Part shown: positions 35,347 through 44,170 of the stretch, in pieces
Layout: the number at the start of each line of letters is the position of its first letter
Position numbering within the stretch: the first letter of the stretch is position 1
Assembly: GCF_014645835.1 (NCBI RefSeq)
Contig: NZ_BMMM01000010.1
Span: 124,001-188,000, forward strand
DNA length: 64,000 nt
Origin: Streptomyces albiflavescens
GTDB taxonomy: Bacteria; Actinomycetota; Actinomycetes; Streptomycetales; Streptomycetaceae
Direction: 5' to 3'
Made by a program: the position numbers and the translations under genes
The notes under the pieces: model-generated
What the model was told of the DNA's origin: nothing
Seen by the model: only the letters and a program-made list of their open reading frames with translations
The model's database searches: none

Positions 35347-36543
35347 ATGCGGGTGCTGTTCGCGGCCGTCTCGGTGACCAGCCACCTCCTGCCCATGGTG
35401 CCGCTGGCCGGAGCGCTGCGCGCGGCCGGCCACGAGGTCCTCCTGGTGGGCCAGCCGGATCTGCTGCCCGAGGCCGAGGCGGCGGGGTTCGTCACCGCCG
35501 CCGTCGGCAGTGAGCAACTGGAGGCGGAGCGGCGGCGCAAGATGGCACAAGTGGCCAAGCAGCAGGCGACCGTTCCCGGCGGAACCTGGCAACCGACCTG
35601 GGACCAGCTCGCCGCACGCTGGCGCGAGCGGGTGAACGGCGTGCTCGACGACTACCTGGAGATCGGCCGGTGGTGGCGTCCCGACCTGATCGTGACGGAT
35701 CCCCTGGAGTTCAGCGCGCGCATTCTCGGCGGAGCACTCGGCGTGCCCGTGGTGGTGCACCGTTGGGGGCCGGAGACCATGTCCACCGAGGCGGCCGAGC
35801 CCGCCCGGCGGGCACTGGCGGACACCTGCGCGCGCTTCGGTGTCCCCGACGGTCTCGGTGATCCCGCTCTGGTGGTCGACCCCTGTCCTCCCGGTCTTCA
35901 GTTTCCCGCGGCGGCACCCGCCCGGGCGGTGCGGCACGTGCCGTTCAACGGTGCCGGGTCGGTGCCTCGGTGGGCGCGCCAGGACACCGGGGGGCGGCGC
36001 CGTGTCTGTGTGTCCCTCGGAAGCATGCCCGCGCACCTCGGCGGTCTGTCCCTGCTGCGCACCCTCGCCTCGGCGGTGGCCGGTCTCGACCGGGTGGAGG
36101 CGGTCGTCCCGCTCGCCCCGGAGCTGCGCGAGCAGATCGGCGAACTGCCCGACTGCGTACGGGTGGTGGACCCGGTGCCGCTCCATCTCTTCCTGGACGG
36201 CTGCACGGCCGTGCTCCACCATGGCGGTTCCGGCACGGCGCTCACCGCGATCGCCCACGGCCTGCCCCAGCTGGTGCTGCCGCAGTTCAACCCCGCGCTG
36301 GCGATGTGTGGGGAGCGGGTGGCGGCGACGGGCGTCGGCCTGAACCTCGCGGCGGAGAGCCGGCCCGACGCACCGGCGATCACCACGGCGCTGCGGGCCC
36401 TCCTCGACGACCCCGGTCCGCGCACCCGCGCGGAGGCGGTACGCCGGGACATGGCCCGCCAGCCGACACCGGCGGCCCTCGTCCCGGACCTTGAGTCCCT
36501 GGCAGCCGACGGCGCACCGCGATCGGCGGCGTCGAGCCGCTGA
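35347..36543 (+). CDS. Glycosyltransferase (GT1 family)
   Basis: 398 residues. N-terminal MRVLFAAVSVTSHLLPMVPLAGALRAAGHEVLLVGQPD; donor motif AVLHHGGSGTALTAIAHGLPQLVLPQ. It is coupled to the preceding glycosyltransferase (4-base gap). Two adjacent, similar transferases suggest successive additions in a disaccharide or parallel additions at two positions. It converges with the large SARP-type regulator gene, 24 bases apart. Confidence 0.92.
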   Translation: MRVLFAAVSVTSHLLPMVPLAGALRAAGHEVLLVGQPDLLPEAEAAGFVTAAVGSEQLEAERRRKMAQVAKQQATVPGGTWQPTWDQLAARWRERVNGVLDDYLEIGRWWRPDLIVTDPLEFSARILGGALGVPVVVHRWGPETMSTEAAEPARRALADTCARFGVPDGLGDPALVVDPCPPGLQFPAAAPARAVRHVPFNGAGSVPRWARQDTGGRRRVCVSLGSMPAHLGGLSLLRTLASAVAGLDRVEAVVPLAPELREQIGELPDCVRVVDPVPLHLFLDGCTAVLHHGGSGTALTAIAHGLPQLVLPQFNPALAMCGERVAATGVGLNLAAESRPDAPAITTALRALLDDPGPRTRAEAVRRDMARQPTPAALVPDLESLAADGAPRSAASSR

Positions 36544-36567
36544 TCGACAGCGCCCCGCCGGGATCGT

Positions 36568-39500
36568 TCAGTCGTCGACGGCGGCCGACACGAGGAGCGC
36601 GAGCGCGGCGCGTCGGCCCGTCCCCGTGCCACGACGACGCGCGGCGGCGTACACGCCCTCGCCGAGGAGACGGCGGGCGGCCTCGGCGGTGCGGGTGGCG
36701 TCGGGGCCGCCGTCCTGGGACGCGGTCCGCAGAACGGCCGCCGTGCCCAGGACATGTGCGGCCTCCTCGGGGCGGCCCTCGGCCAGTTCCAGCTCGGCGA
36801 GGAGTTCGGCCAGCCGGGCGGCGATGCCGGGCTCCGGGGCCGGCGGCAACGCCGCGACCGCCTCGGCGAATCGCTGCCGTGCGATCCGCGGCCGGCCTTC
36901 GGCCGATTCCACCGAGCCGAGGGAGGCAAGCAGCAGGGCACGCACCTGGTCGGGACGCTGTCCGGTCTCCTCGAACTCGGCCAGGGCCCGTTCGAGGAGG
37001 CGCCGTGCCCGGTCCGTCTCCCCCGACCAGCGCGCGACGTCGCTCAAGGCCTGGTGCGCGTAGGCGCGTTGCTCCCGCGCCCCGAGCTCGTCCGCCATCT
37101 GCAATGCCCCGCGCAGCTCGGCCTCGGCCCGCACCAGGTCACCCTCATGTGCCCGCTCGGTGGCCAGCCGGACCATCAGCAGCGGCTGATCCTCCCGGTC
37201 ACCGAGCTCGGCGACGAGCCGGAGTGCCTCCTCGAGCGCGGCGATCGCCGATCGCCGATCGCCCCGCGCGCTCTGCGACTCGGCCGACGCCACCAGCACC
37301 TGAGCGGTACCCCACCGCTCGCCGATGCCGCGGAACAGCTCTGCCGCGATCTCGTAGTCCGACGCTGCCCGTTCGGCCTCGCCGAGCGTCATCTCGATCT
37401 GCCCGCGGTGCAGTTGGGCGAGGGCGCGCACCCACGGATCGGCGTCCTGGGAACGGCGTCTGACCGACTCCAGGATGGAGCCGTCACCGCTCAGCATGCC
37501 CGCGATGGGCTCGAACAGACCGAGCGCCGGATGTGAGAAGGGCGTCCCCGCACGCTCCAGCTCGTCGATCAGTTCACGAGCCTCGGCGATGCGCGCCCGC
37601 AGGCCGTCGGACTCCCCGCCCTCCCCGGCCAGTTGGGGAACGGCGGTGATCAGAGCAAGGGCACGCGCCGCCGGCGGCGCCTCCGCCGGATCCAGTGCCA
37701 GGGCACGCTCTGCCCAGAGCGCCCCCTCCCGTCGGTAGCCGTGCAGAAACCAGTACCAGCCGAGCGCGGCCACCAGCCGCGTGGCGATCTCACCCTCGTC
37801 GTGCTCCACCGCCCAGGTCAGGGCAGCCGAGAACTCGTCGTGCTCACAGGTCAAGCGACGCAGCCAGGCGAGCTGGTCATGCCGTCGCAACTGCGGTTCG
37901 GCCTCCTCCGCGACGGCAAGGAAGTACGCGGCGTGACGGCGCAGTGTCCGCTCCTGCCGCCCCATGGCCTCAAGTTTGGCCAGGGCGAACACACGGACGG
38001 TCTCCAGCATGCGATAGCGCGGTTCACCCTCCACCTCGGTGACGGTCAGGAACGACTTGTCGACCAGCCCCGCAAGCAGTTCGAACACCTCGTGGCCGCG
38101 GACCAGGGCCGTACGGGCGTCCCCTCCGTCGGCGGCCACCCGCTCCACCGCTCCCAGAAACGCACCACTGCGGAACACCGCGAACCGGGCGGCCAGTTCG
38201 CGCTCTCCCGCGCTGAGCAGATCCCAGCTCCAGTCGACGACGGCGTGCAGTGTCCGCTGGCGGGGCAGCGCCGTCCTGCTCCCCGCGGACAGCAGGGCGA
38301 ACCGGTCGTCGAGACGGGAGCGGATCTGCTCCAGCGACATCGAGCGAAGCCGGGTCGCGGCCAGCTCGATCGCCAGCGGCAGGCCGTCCAGGGCGCGGCA
38401 GATGTCGAGCACCACCGCCACGTTCTCGTGGGTGACGCGGAACGACGGCCGACCGGCCGCCGCGCGCTCGCCGAAGAGCCGGATCACCGGGCTCTGCAGG
38501 ACGATCTCGGCCGGCGTCGCCGGGGCCGGCAGGGGCAGCGGAAGCACCTGGATCAGCTGCTCGCCGGCGATGCCGAGCGGTTCTCTGCTGGTCGCCAGGA
38601 CCCGGACCTGCGGGCACCGGGCCAGCAAGCCGTCGACCAGTCCGGCGACACTGTCGATGACCTGCTCGCAGTTGTCCAGCACCAGCAGCAGCCGCTTGTC
38701 CCGCAAGGCCTGGGTCAGCCGCTCCTGGGGACCGCTCGCACCGGTGACCGGGCCCGCGATCAACCCGCCGGCGCGCAAACCCAGCACGGTGACGACGGTC
38801 TGGGGCACGTCCGAGGGGTCGGTCACCGAGGCCAGCTCCACCAGCCAGGCCCCGTCGGGCATGTCCGCCATCAGCCCGGCCGCCGACTCCGCGGCGAGCC
38901 GTGTCTTGCCCGCACCCCCCGGTCCCACGAGGGTGAGCAGCCGGGACCGGCCGAACAGCCGGCCGATCTCCGCCATCTCCTGCTCCCGGCCGACGAACCG
39001 AGTGACCTGCGCCCGCAAGTTGGTCCGCGGGCGGGCCGAGGGAGGCGCCGTTCGCCGCCGCACCGGCTCGGTCTCGCCGCGCAGCACCGCAAGGTGCGCC
39101 TTGGCCAGGTCCGCCCCCGGATCGACGCCCAACTCCTCGGCGAGCAAGCGGCGGGTGTCCTCGTACGTGGCGAGGGCGTCGGCCTGCCGTCCCGCCGTGG
39201 ACAGGGCCCGCATGAGCTGGCCGCGCAGCCGCTCCCTGAGCGGATGGAGGGCCACGAGCGTCTCCAGCTCGGGCACCAGGCCGGCGCCGGCTCCCGTGGC
39301 GAGGTCGGCATCGATGCGGTCCTCGGTGACAGCCAGCTTCAACTCGGCGAGCCGGTGGCGGTGCAGCCGGGCGAACGCAGCCTCACCGAAGTCCTCCAGG
39401 GCCTCTCCGCGCCACAGATCGAGGGCGGTGCGCAGGACGGCCGATGCCTCGGCGTCGTCGTCGCCGAGCAGAGCCCGGCCGCGCGTCGCCAGGTCCTCGA

Positions 39501-39810
39501 ATCGCCGTGCGTCGAGGGCCTGCGGCGGGACGGCGAGCCGGTAGGCACGGGGCCGGGACTCGACGAGGCCCTCGGGAAGCGTCCGGCGCAGTCGCGAGAC
39601 CAGCACCTGCAGTGCGTTCGGCGCACCCGCGGGCCGGTCGTCCTCGCTCCAGAGTTCGTCGATCAGCCGCTCACTGGGGACCGGTCTGCCGTCCGCCAGG
39701 GCGAGCAGCACGATGAGTGCGCGCAGCCGTGTGCCCGGCACGCCGACCAGGGTGCCGTCCTCGGTCCGGACCTCGAGTTCGCCCAGGATGTCAATGCGTA
39801 CGCTGCTCAC
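36568..39810 (-). CDS. Large AfsR/SARP-type regulator with NB-ARC and TPR domains
   Basis: 1,080 residues. Order: winged helix (RIDILGELEVRTEDG, VPGTRLRALIVLLAL, about 1-95), activation domain (LWRGEALEDFGEAAF, about 95-250), NTPase (P-loop VGPGGAGKTRLA, about 290-300; LLVLDNCEQVID Walker B; RVLATSREPLGIAGEQL), then a long helical TPR-like region to the end. This is the AfsR plan. Such proteins couple nucleotide binding to cluster activation. The GTG at 39810 is chosen because the DNA-binding domain starts there. It lies 75 bases after the epimerase gene and may share its transcript. Confidence 0.92.
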   Translation of the reverse strand: MSSVRIDILGELEVRTEDGTLVGVPGTRLRALIVLLALADGRPVPSERLIDELWSEDDRPAGAPNALQVLVSRLRRTLPEGLVESRPRAYRLAVPPQALDARRFEDLATRGRALLGDDDAEASAVLRTALDLWRGEALEDFGEAAFARLHRHRLAELKLAVTEDRIDADLATGAGAGLVPELETLVALHPLRERLRGQLMRALSTAGRQADALATYEDTRRLLAEELGVDPGADLAKAHLAVLRGETEPVRRRTAPPSARPRTNLRAQVTRFVGREQEMAEIGRLFGRSRLLTLVGPGGAGKTRLAAESAAGLMADMPDGAWLVELASVTDPSDVPQTVVTVLGLRAGGLIAGPVTGASGPQERLTQALRDKRLLLVLDNCEQVIDSVAGLVDGLLARCPQVRVLATSREPLGIAGEQLIQVLPLPLPAPATPAEIVLQSPVIRLFGERAAAGRPSFRVTHENVAVVLDICRALDGLPLAIELAATRLRSMSLEQIRSRLDDRFALLSAGSRTALPRQRTLHAVVDWSWDLLSAGERELAARFAVFRSGAFLGAVERVAADGGDARTALVRGHEVFELLAGLVDKSFLTVTEVEGEPRYRMLETVRVFALAKLEAMGRQERTLRRHAAYFLAVAEEAEPQLRRHDQLAWLRRLTCEHDEFSAALTWAVEHDEGEIATRLVAALGWYWFLHGYRREGALWAERALALDPAEAPPAARALALITAVPQLAGEGGESDGLRARIAEARELIDELERAGTPFSHPALGLFEPIAGMLSGDGSILESVRRRSQDADPWVRALAQLHRGQIEMTLGEAERAASDYEIAAELFRGIGERWGTAQVLVASAESQSARGDRRSAIAALEEALRLVAELGDREDQPLLMVRLATERAHEGDLVRAEAELRGALQMADELGAREQRAYAHQALSDVARWSGETDRARRLLERALAEFEETGQRPDQVRALLLASLGSVESAEGRPRIARQRFAEAVAALPPAPEPGIAARLAELLAELELAEGRPEEAAHVLGTAAVLRTASQDGGPDATRTAEAARRLLGEGVYAAARRRGTGTGRRAALALLVSAAVDD

Positions 39811-39885
39811 CACAAGATGATTGTGCAGGCCGTCCGGGACGCGGCAGGCCCTCGATGAGCATTCGGCCAGTTCGGGCACGGGAGT

Positions 39886-40491
39886 TCAGACGGTCGTGCG
39901 CAGGCCCGCCTCCAGGGCCAGGCACTCCTCGTACGTGGGCAGCAGGCCCGCCGCGGCGGCCTCGGCGAGGCTCATCGCGGAGGCGTCCTTGTCCGACATG
40001 AGCGGCTGCTCGGTCAGGCCCCAGGGGATGCCGAGCTCCGGGTCGAGCGCGTTGATGTCCACCTGGCTGCCGGGAACGAATTCGGACGAGCACAGGTAGC
40101 AGACACAGGCGTCGTCGGTCAGGGCGAGGAAGCCGTGCCCGAGCCCCTCCGAGAGATACACGGCGGCACCCGACTCGGCGTCGAGCCGGGTCATGTCGTA
40201 CGTGCCGAACGTGGGGGAACCCAGCCTGGTGTCGACCACGACGTCGAGCACCGCGCCGCGCACACAGGTCACCACCTTGGCCTGGCCCGGTGGTGTGACC
40301 GTGCCGTGGATGCCTCGCAGGGTGCCGCGCCGCGAGCTGGAGAAGTTGACCTGGGCCACCGGGAACGGGCGCCCCGTCGCCTCGATCACCTGGCTGTGCC
40401 GGTGCAGCTCGAAGAATGACCCACGGCGGTCGGACAGCTGATGCGGTGTGATCCGCCACGCGCGCGGCACCGCTAGTTCACGAACGTCCAT
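39886..40491 (-). CDS. dTDP-4-keto-6-deoxyhexose 3,5- (or 5-) epimerase
   Basis: 201 residues, RmlC-like cupin. It contains ITPHQLSDRRGSFFELHRHSQVIEA, FSSSRRGTLRGIHG with the catalytic-base histidine, VVVDTRLGSPTFG, and VYLSEGLGHGFLALTDDACVCYLCSSEFVPG. It sets the C5 (and C3) configuration, turning the D-sugar into the L-series. This points to an L-sugar such as L-rhodinose. The ATG at 40491 is chosen by family start. It is divergent from the 4-ketoreductase. Confidence 0.92.
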   Translation of the reverse strand: MDVRELAVPRAWRITPHQLSDRRGSFFELHRHSQVIEATGRPFPVAQVNFSSSRRGTLRGIHGTVTPPGQAKVVTCVRGAVLDVVVDTRLGSPTFGTYDMTRLDAESGAAVYLSEGLGHGFLALTDDACVCYLCSSEFVPGSQVDINALDPELGIPWGLTEQPLMSDKDASAMSLAEAAAAGLLPTYEECLALEAGLRTTV

Positions 40492-40673
40492 AGTGCGCCG
40501 ACCGTAGGCGGCGGCGCTCGATTCTCGGTTGAGCCGACGCCGAGCGGCCGAGGACCACCGAGCGTGGACACAGGCTTGAGGCGGCGCGAGGAGCATGGTC
40601 CGCGCGCCGGCGACCGGCCACCGCACGGTGGAGCGGATCCGGGTGCACAGACAGCGGGTTGTGGAGGTACCCC

Positions 40674-41657
40674 ATGTTCGGCAGCGCCGAAGAGCAGTAC
40701 GTCACGCCCGGCGAGTCGGATCGCGCCAGAGTGGTCGTGCTGGGCGGAACGGGTTTCGTCGGAAGGCATGTGTGTGCCGCGCTCCTGGGCGAGGGCGGTG
40801 AGGTGGTCGCCGTGTCACGGCACTCCGGACCGACCCGGCCCGGGCTGCGCGGACTCGCGCTCGACCTGTGCCGGACCCCGCCCGGCGAGCTCGGGCAGGC
40901 GCTCACCCAGGGCCGGCCCACGGTCGTGGTGAACGCCGCCGGTGCGGTGTGGGCGGCCACCGAGCGGGAGATGGTCACCGCCAACACCGAGTTGGTGCGG
41001 CGGCTGGTCGACGCGCTGCGCGGCGCCGCGCAGCCGGTCCGGCTGATCCACCTCGGCTCGGTGAACGAGTACGCGCCGACGACGCACGGGCAGCCGGTCG
41101 ACGAACGGACACCGACCCGCCCCACGACGGCGTACGGACGCACCAAACTCGAGGGCACCCATCTGGTCCTGGACGCGGCACGGCGCGGCGACATCGACGC
41201 ACTCGTGCTGCGTATGGCGAACGTCGCGGGGCCCGGCTCACCGCCCGCGAGCCTGCTGGGCCGGGTGGCCCACCAGCTCCGCCTGGCCTGCGCCGACGGG
41301 CGGACCGCCGAGATCAGGCTCACACCGCTGCGCGCCGAGCGCGACTTCGTCGACGCCCAGGACGCGGCCTCCGCGGTGCTCACCGCGGTCCGCTCCGACG
41401 TGGGCGGGCGCGTCATCAATATCGGCAGCGGAGAGGCCGTGCCCGTTCGCTCGCTGGTCGATCTCCTGATCAAGGTGAGCGGGGTGCCCGCCCACGTCGT
41501 CGAACAGCTGGTCCACGGCGGCGGGGACGAACGGCCGGAGCGGCTGGAGGTGGACATCCGGCTCGCCCGCGAGCTCCTCGGCTGGACGCCGCGCCGACTT
41601 CTGGAGGACGCCGTGTCCGACCTGTGGCGGGCTCTCGCCGGTACGACCGGGCACTGA
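40674..41657 (+). CDS. dTDP-4-keto-hexose 4-ketoreductase (SDR)
   Basis: 327 residues. It has RVVVLGGTGFVGRHVCAALL, a NAAGAVWAATEREM segment, and catalytic TTAYGRTKLEGTHL (YxxxK). It reduces the 4-keto group as the last step of a deoxysugar (UrdR/LanR/EryBIV-like). GGAGG lies six bases before the ATG at 40674. It is placed between the epimerase and a glycosyltransferase. Confidence 0.9.
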   Translation: MFGSAEEQYVTPGESDRARVVVLGGTGFVGRHVCAALLGEGGEVVAVSRHSGPTRPGLRGLALDLCRTPPGELGQALTQGRPTVVVNAAGAVWAATEREMVTANTELVRRLVDALRGAAQPVRLIHLGSVNEYAPTTHGQPVDERTPTRPTTAYGRTKLEGTHLVLDAARRGDIDALVLRMANVAGPGSPPASLLGRVAHQLRLACADGRTAEIRLTPLRAERDFVDAQDAASAVLTAVRSDVGGRVINIGSGEAVPVRSLVDLLIKVSGVPAHVVEQLVHGGGDERPERLEVDIRLARELLGWTPRRLLEDAVSDLWRALAGTTGH

Positions 41658-41794
41658 CCCGCCCGGGCCGGGCGGCTGTCGGCCCCGCTCATCGAGAAGT
41701 CCGGCCGCACAGGGACCGTTTCGCCGCGCATCACACGACTCAGAGGCATCTCATGTGCCGGCTGTTGCTCGAACACCGACGAGAAAGAGGGCAT

Positions 41795-43012
41795 ATGCGC
41801 ATACTGTTCGCCACGTGGACGGGGTCCTCCCACCTGTTCCCGATGGTTCCGCTCGCCTGGGCCGCACGGGCGGCCGGGCACGAGGTACGGATGGCGGCGC
41901 CGCCCTCCTGTACCGAGGCGATCACCGGTGCCGGCCTGACGGCGGTCCCGGTGGGCCGGGACGTCTCGGGCGAGGAAATGGCCCGCCGCACCCAAGGACT
42001 CGGCGCCTGGCTGGGCGAGACAGCGCCCTGGCCGCGGGACTGGGCGCGTTCCCCCGAGACGCTGGGGGGCGAGGTCGCCGCGGTGTACACCGCGCTGGCG
42101 GAGAAGCAGTTCGTGGTCGCCGACGCATTGGTCGAGGACCTGCTCGCCTTCGCCAGGGCCTGGCGCCCGGACGTGATCGTGCACGACACCGTGTGCTACG
42201 CGGCGACCGTGGTGGGCGCCGTTCTCGAAGTCCCCACGTTCAGTTACATGTTCGGCTCGCCGATGATCACCCGCAACGAGCTGGAGGGCATGGTGGGCGA
42301 TCCGCTGCCGGGCTACGCCGCCCTGTTCGAGCGGTTCGGCGTACGGCCCCCGGAAGGCCCCACGAGGTGGCTCGACCCCTGTCCTCCGGAACTGCAGTGG
42401 CCCGGGGCCGTGGAGCGCACATCCGTCCGTTTCGTGCCGTACAACGGAAGCGGCGGCGTGGAACCGGAGTGGCTGCGCGAGCCCCGCAGCAAGCCGCGGG
42501 TCTGCCTCACCTGGGGCGTGACCGCCGCCGAAGTCCGCCCTGAACGGATGCCGGCGGCCTTCGAACGGACGCTCAAGGTGCTCTCGGCGCTGGACGCGGA
42601 GGTCGTCCTCGCCGTCAGCGCCGCCCACCGTGATCTGCTCGGCACATTGCCGCCGGGCATCCGCGTGGCCGAGTCCGTGCCGTTCACCCTCCTGCTGCCG
42701 GGCTGCGACGCGCTGATCCACCATGGCGGTACGGGCACCGGGCTGACCGCCCTGGCGGCCGGAGTGCCGCAGCTCATGTTTCCTCTCGCGCCGGTGCTGG
42801 CCGCGTTCGCGGAACGGGTGGACGCGGCGGGCGCCGGTGTCATGCTCGACCCCGCCGACAGCAGCGACGTGGAGGGGATCGAGGAGGCGCTGCGCACCCT
42901 GCTGTCCGAAGCCGGCCGCGCTCGTACCACCGCCGTCCGCACGGCGATGGAGGCCCTGCCGACTCCGGCCGATGTGATTCCCCTCCTGGAGCAGGCCGCG
43001 GCCGACCGCTGA
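41795..43012 (+). CDS. Glycosyltransferase (GT1 family)
   Basis: 405 residues. MRILFATWTGSSHLFPMVPLAWAARAAGHEVRMAAPPS at the start and ALIHHGGTGTGLTALAAGVPQLMFPL in the donor domain. It is more similar to the transferase at 45364-46626 than to the other three (shared YAALFERFGV/FVALFERFGV blocks and RVCxTWG strand). The two groups may act on different positions or sugars. Confidence 0.92.
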   Translation: MRILFATWTGSSHLFPMVPLAWAARAAGHEVRMAAPPSCTEAITGAGLTAVPVGRDVSGEEMARRTQGLGAWLGETAPWPRDWARSPETLGGEVAAVYTALAEKQFVVADALVEDLLAFARAWRPDVIVHDTVCYAATVVGAVLEVPTFSYMFGSPMITRNELEGMVGDPLPGYAALFERFGVRPPEGPTRWLDPCPPELQWPGAVERTSVRFVPYNGSGGVEPEWLREPRSKPRVCLTWGVTAAEVRPERMPAAFERTLKVLSALDAEVVLAVSAAHRDLLGTLPPGIRVAESVPFTLLLPGCDALIHHGGTGTGLTALAAGVPQLMFPLAPVLAAFAERVDAAGAGVMLDPADSSDVEGIEEALRTLLSEAGRARTTAVRTAMEALPTPADVIPLLEQAAADR

Positions 43013-43051
43013 GCCGTCCCGCCGTCGGGGTGTGCCTCGGGCGCTCCAGCG

Positions 43052-43088
43052 GGGTGTGCCCGGACCCTCGTGCGGCCCGGGCACACCC
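43052..43088. terminator. Hairpin between converging glycosyltransferase and methyltransferase genes
   Basis: Perfect 12-bp stem GGGTGTGCCCGG (43052-43063) with its complement (43077-43088), 13-base loop. Confidence 0.8.
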
Positions 43089-43114
43089 GACCGTTCCACC
43101 TGCCCGACGCCCGG

Positions 43115-44170
43115 CTATCCGGCCAGGCATTCCAGTACGGTCCACTCCCCCGTCGCGGGCTCGCCCGCGAGCCGGAAGCCCGTAGCCGCCAGGAGCCGTC
43201 GCCACTCCTGGAGATTGCGCTCGCGGCCACCCATGATCACCATCATGTCGATGTCCAGGAACTTGGCCGGATCCCAGGCGTTCAGCGGCGCCACCACCTG
43301 TTCGAGGATCAGGAGCCGCGCACCGGAGTCGCCGACGGCCGCACGAATCCGGCGCAGAATGGACTCCGCCGCATCGTCGGGCCAGTCGTGCAGGACCGTC
43401 TTGAGTACATAGGTGTCGCAGCCGGTGGGCAGCTCGTCGGTGAAGAAGTCACCGCCGACGACGTCGATCCGGTCGGCGACCGAGCGCTCCCGGAGCAGAC
43501 CGTGCGCCTCGGCCACCACCGACGGCCGGTCGAAGAGCACACCGGTGGCCTCGGGATACCTCTCCAGCAGTGACGCCAGGAAGTAGCCGCGCCCGCCGCC
43601 GATGTCGGCGATCCGGGCCGGCCGGCCGAAGTCGTGGCGCTCCAGGTAGATCCGGCCGAGACGGCGGCTGATCCCGGTCATCGCCGCGTCGAAGGTGTGC
43701 AGCGCCTCCGCGTCCCGCTCCAAGTCCTCCCAGAACGACATGCCGTGCACATGGTCGAAGCCCGGCTTCCCGGTGCGCACGCTGTGCCCGAGCCCGGTGA
43801 ACGCGCGGTTGAACCGCTCCGAGCCGTCGAGCAGCACCGCGTCCCGGACGTTGTCCGGAAGGTCGACACGCAACCCCTCGGCCAGTTCGGTCAGGGCGAA
43901 GACCTCCGGCTCGGTCTCCTGGAACAGCCCGATGAGCACGGCGAACCGCAGAAGGCGGTAGAGCTGTGTGGCCTGGCATCCGACGCCTTCGGCGATCTCC
44001 CGCACCGAACGCGGCCCCGCGGTCAGCTGCCCGGCGACGTCGAGTTCGGCCAGCGTGTGGATGACCGCGGTGAACCGCTGTCCGTTGGCCAGCAGCATCA
44101 GCTTCTCCCGAGCGGCCAGTTCCACGCCGTTGGCGGGTGTCAGCAACTCCACGGGGGTCGGCTCAGACAT
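43115..44170 (-). CDS. SAM-dependent O-methyltransferase (TcmN/DmpM type)
   Basis: 351 residues. N-terminal winged-helix dimerisation domain (FTAVIHTLAELDVAGQLTAGPRSVREIAEGVG) and C-terminal Rossmann methyltransferase with ARIADIGGGRGYFLASLLERYP (SAM loop) and YVLKTVLHDWPDDAAESIL (His-Asp of the catalytic site). The family methylates phenolic or enolic hydroxyls of aromatic polyketides. Its ATG overlaps the stop of the hydroxylase gene by 8 bases. It is the only methyltransferase in the window. Confidence 0.92.
   Translation of the reverse strand: MSEPTPVELLTPANGVELAAREKLMLLANGQRFTAVIHTLAELDVAGQLTAGPRSVREIAEGVGCQATQLYRLLRFAVLIGLFQETEPEVFALTELAEGLRVDLPDNVRDAVLLDGSERFNRAFTGLGHSVRTGKPGFDHVHGMSFWEDLERDAEALHTFDAAMTGISRRLGRIYLERHDFGRPARIADIGGGRGYFLASLLERYPEATGVLFDRPSVVAEAHGLLRERSVADRIDVVGGDFFTDELPTGCDTYVLKTVLHDWPDDAAESILRRIRAAVGDSGARLLILEQVVAPLNAWDPAKFLDIDMMVIMGGRERNLQEWRRLLAATGFRLAGEPATGEWTVLECLAG

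Noticed and set aside
37633..39858. A 741-residue rightward protein opposite the AfsR-like gene
   Set aside because: Antisense shadow with no recognisable motif; the leftward frame has complete SARP, NTPase and TPR parts.
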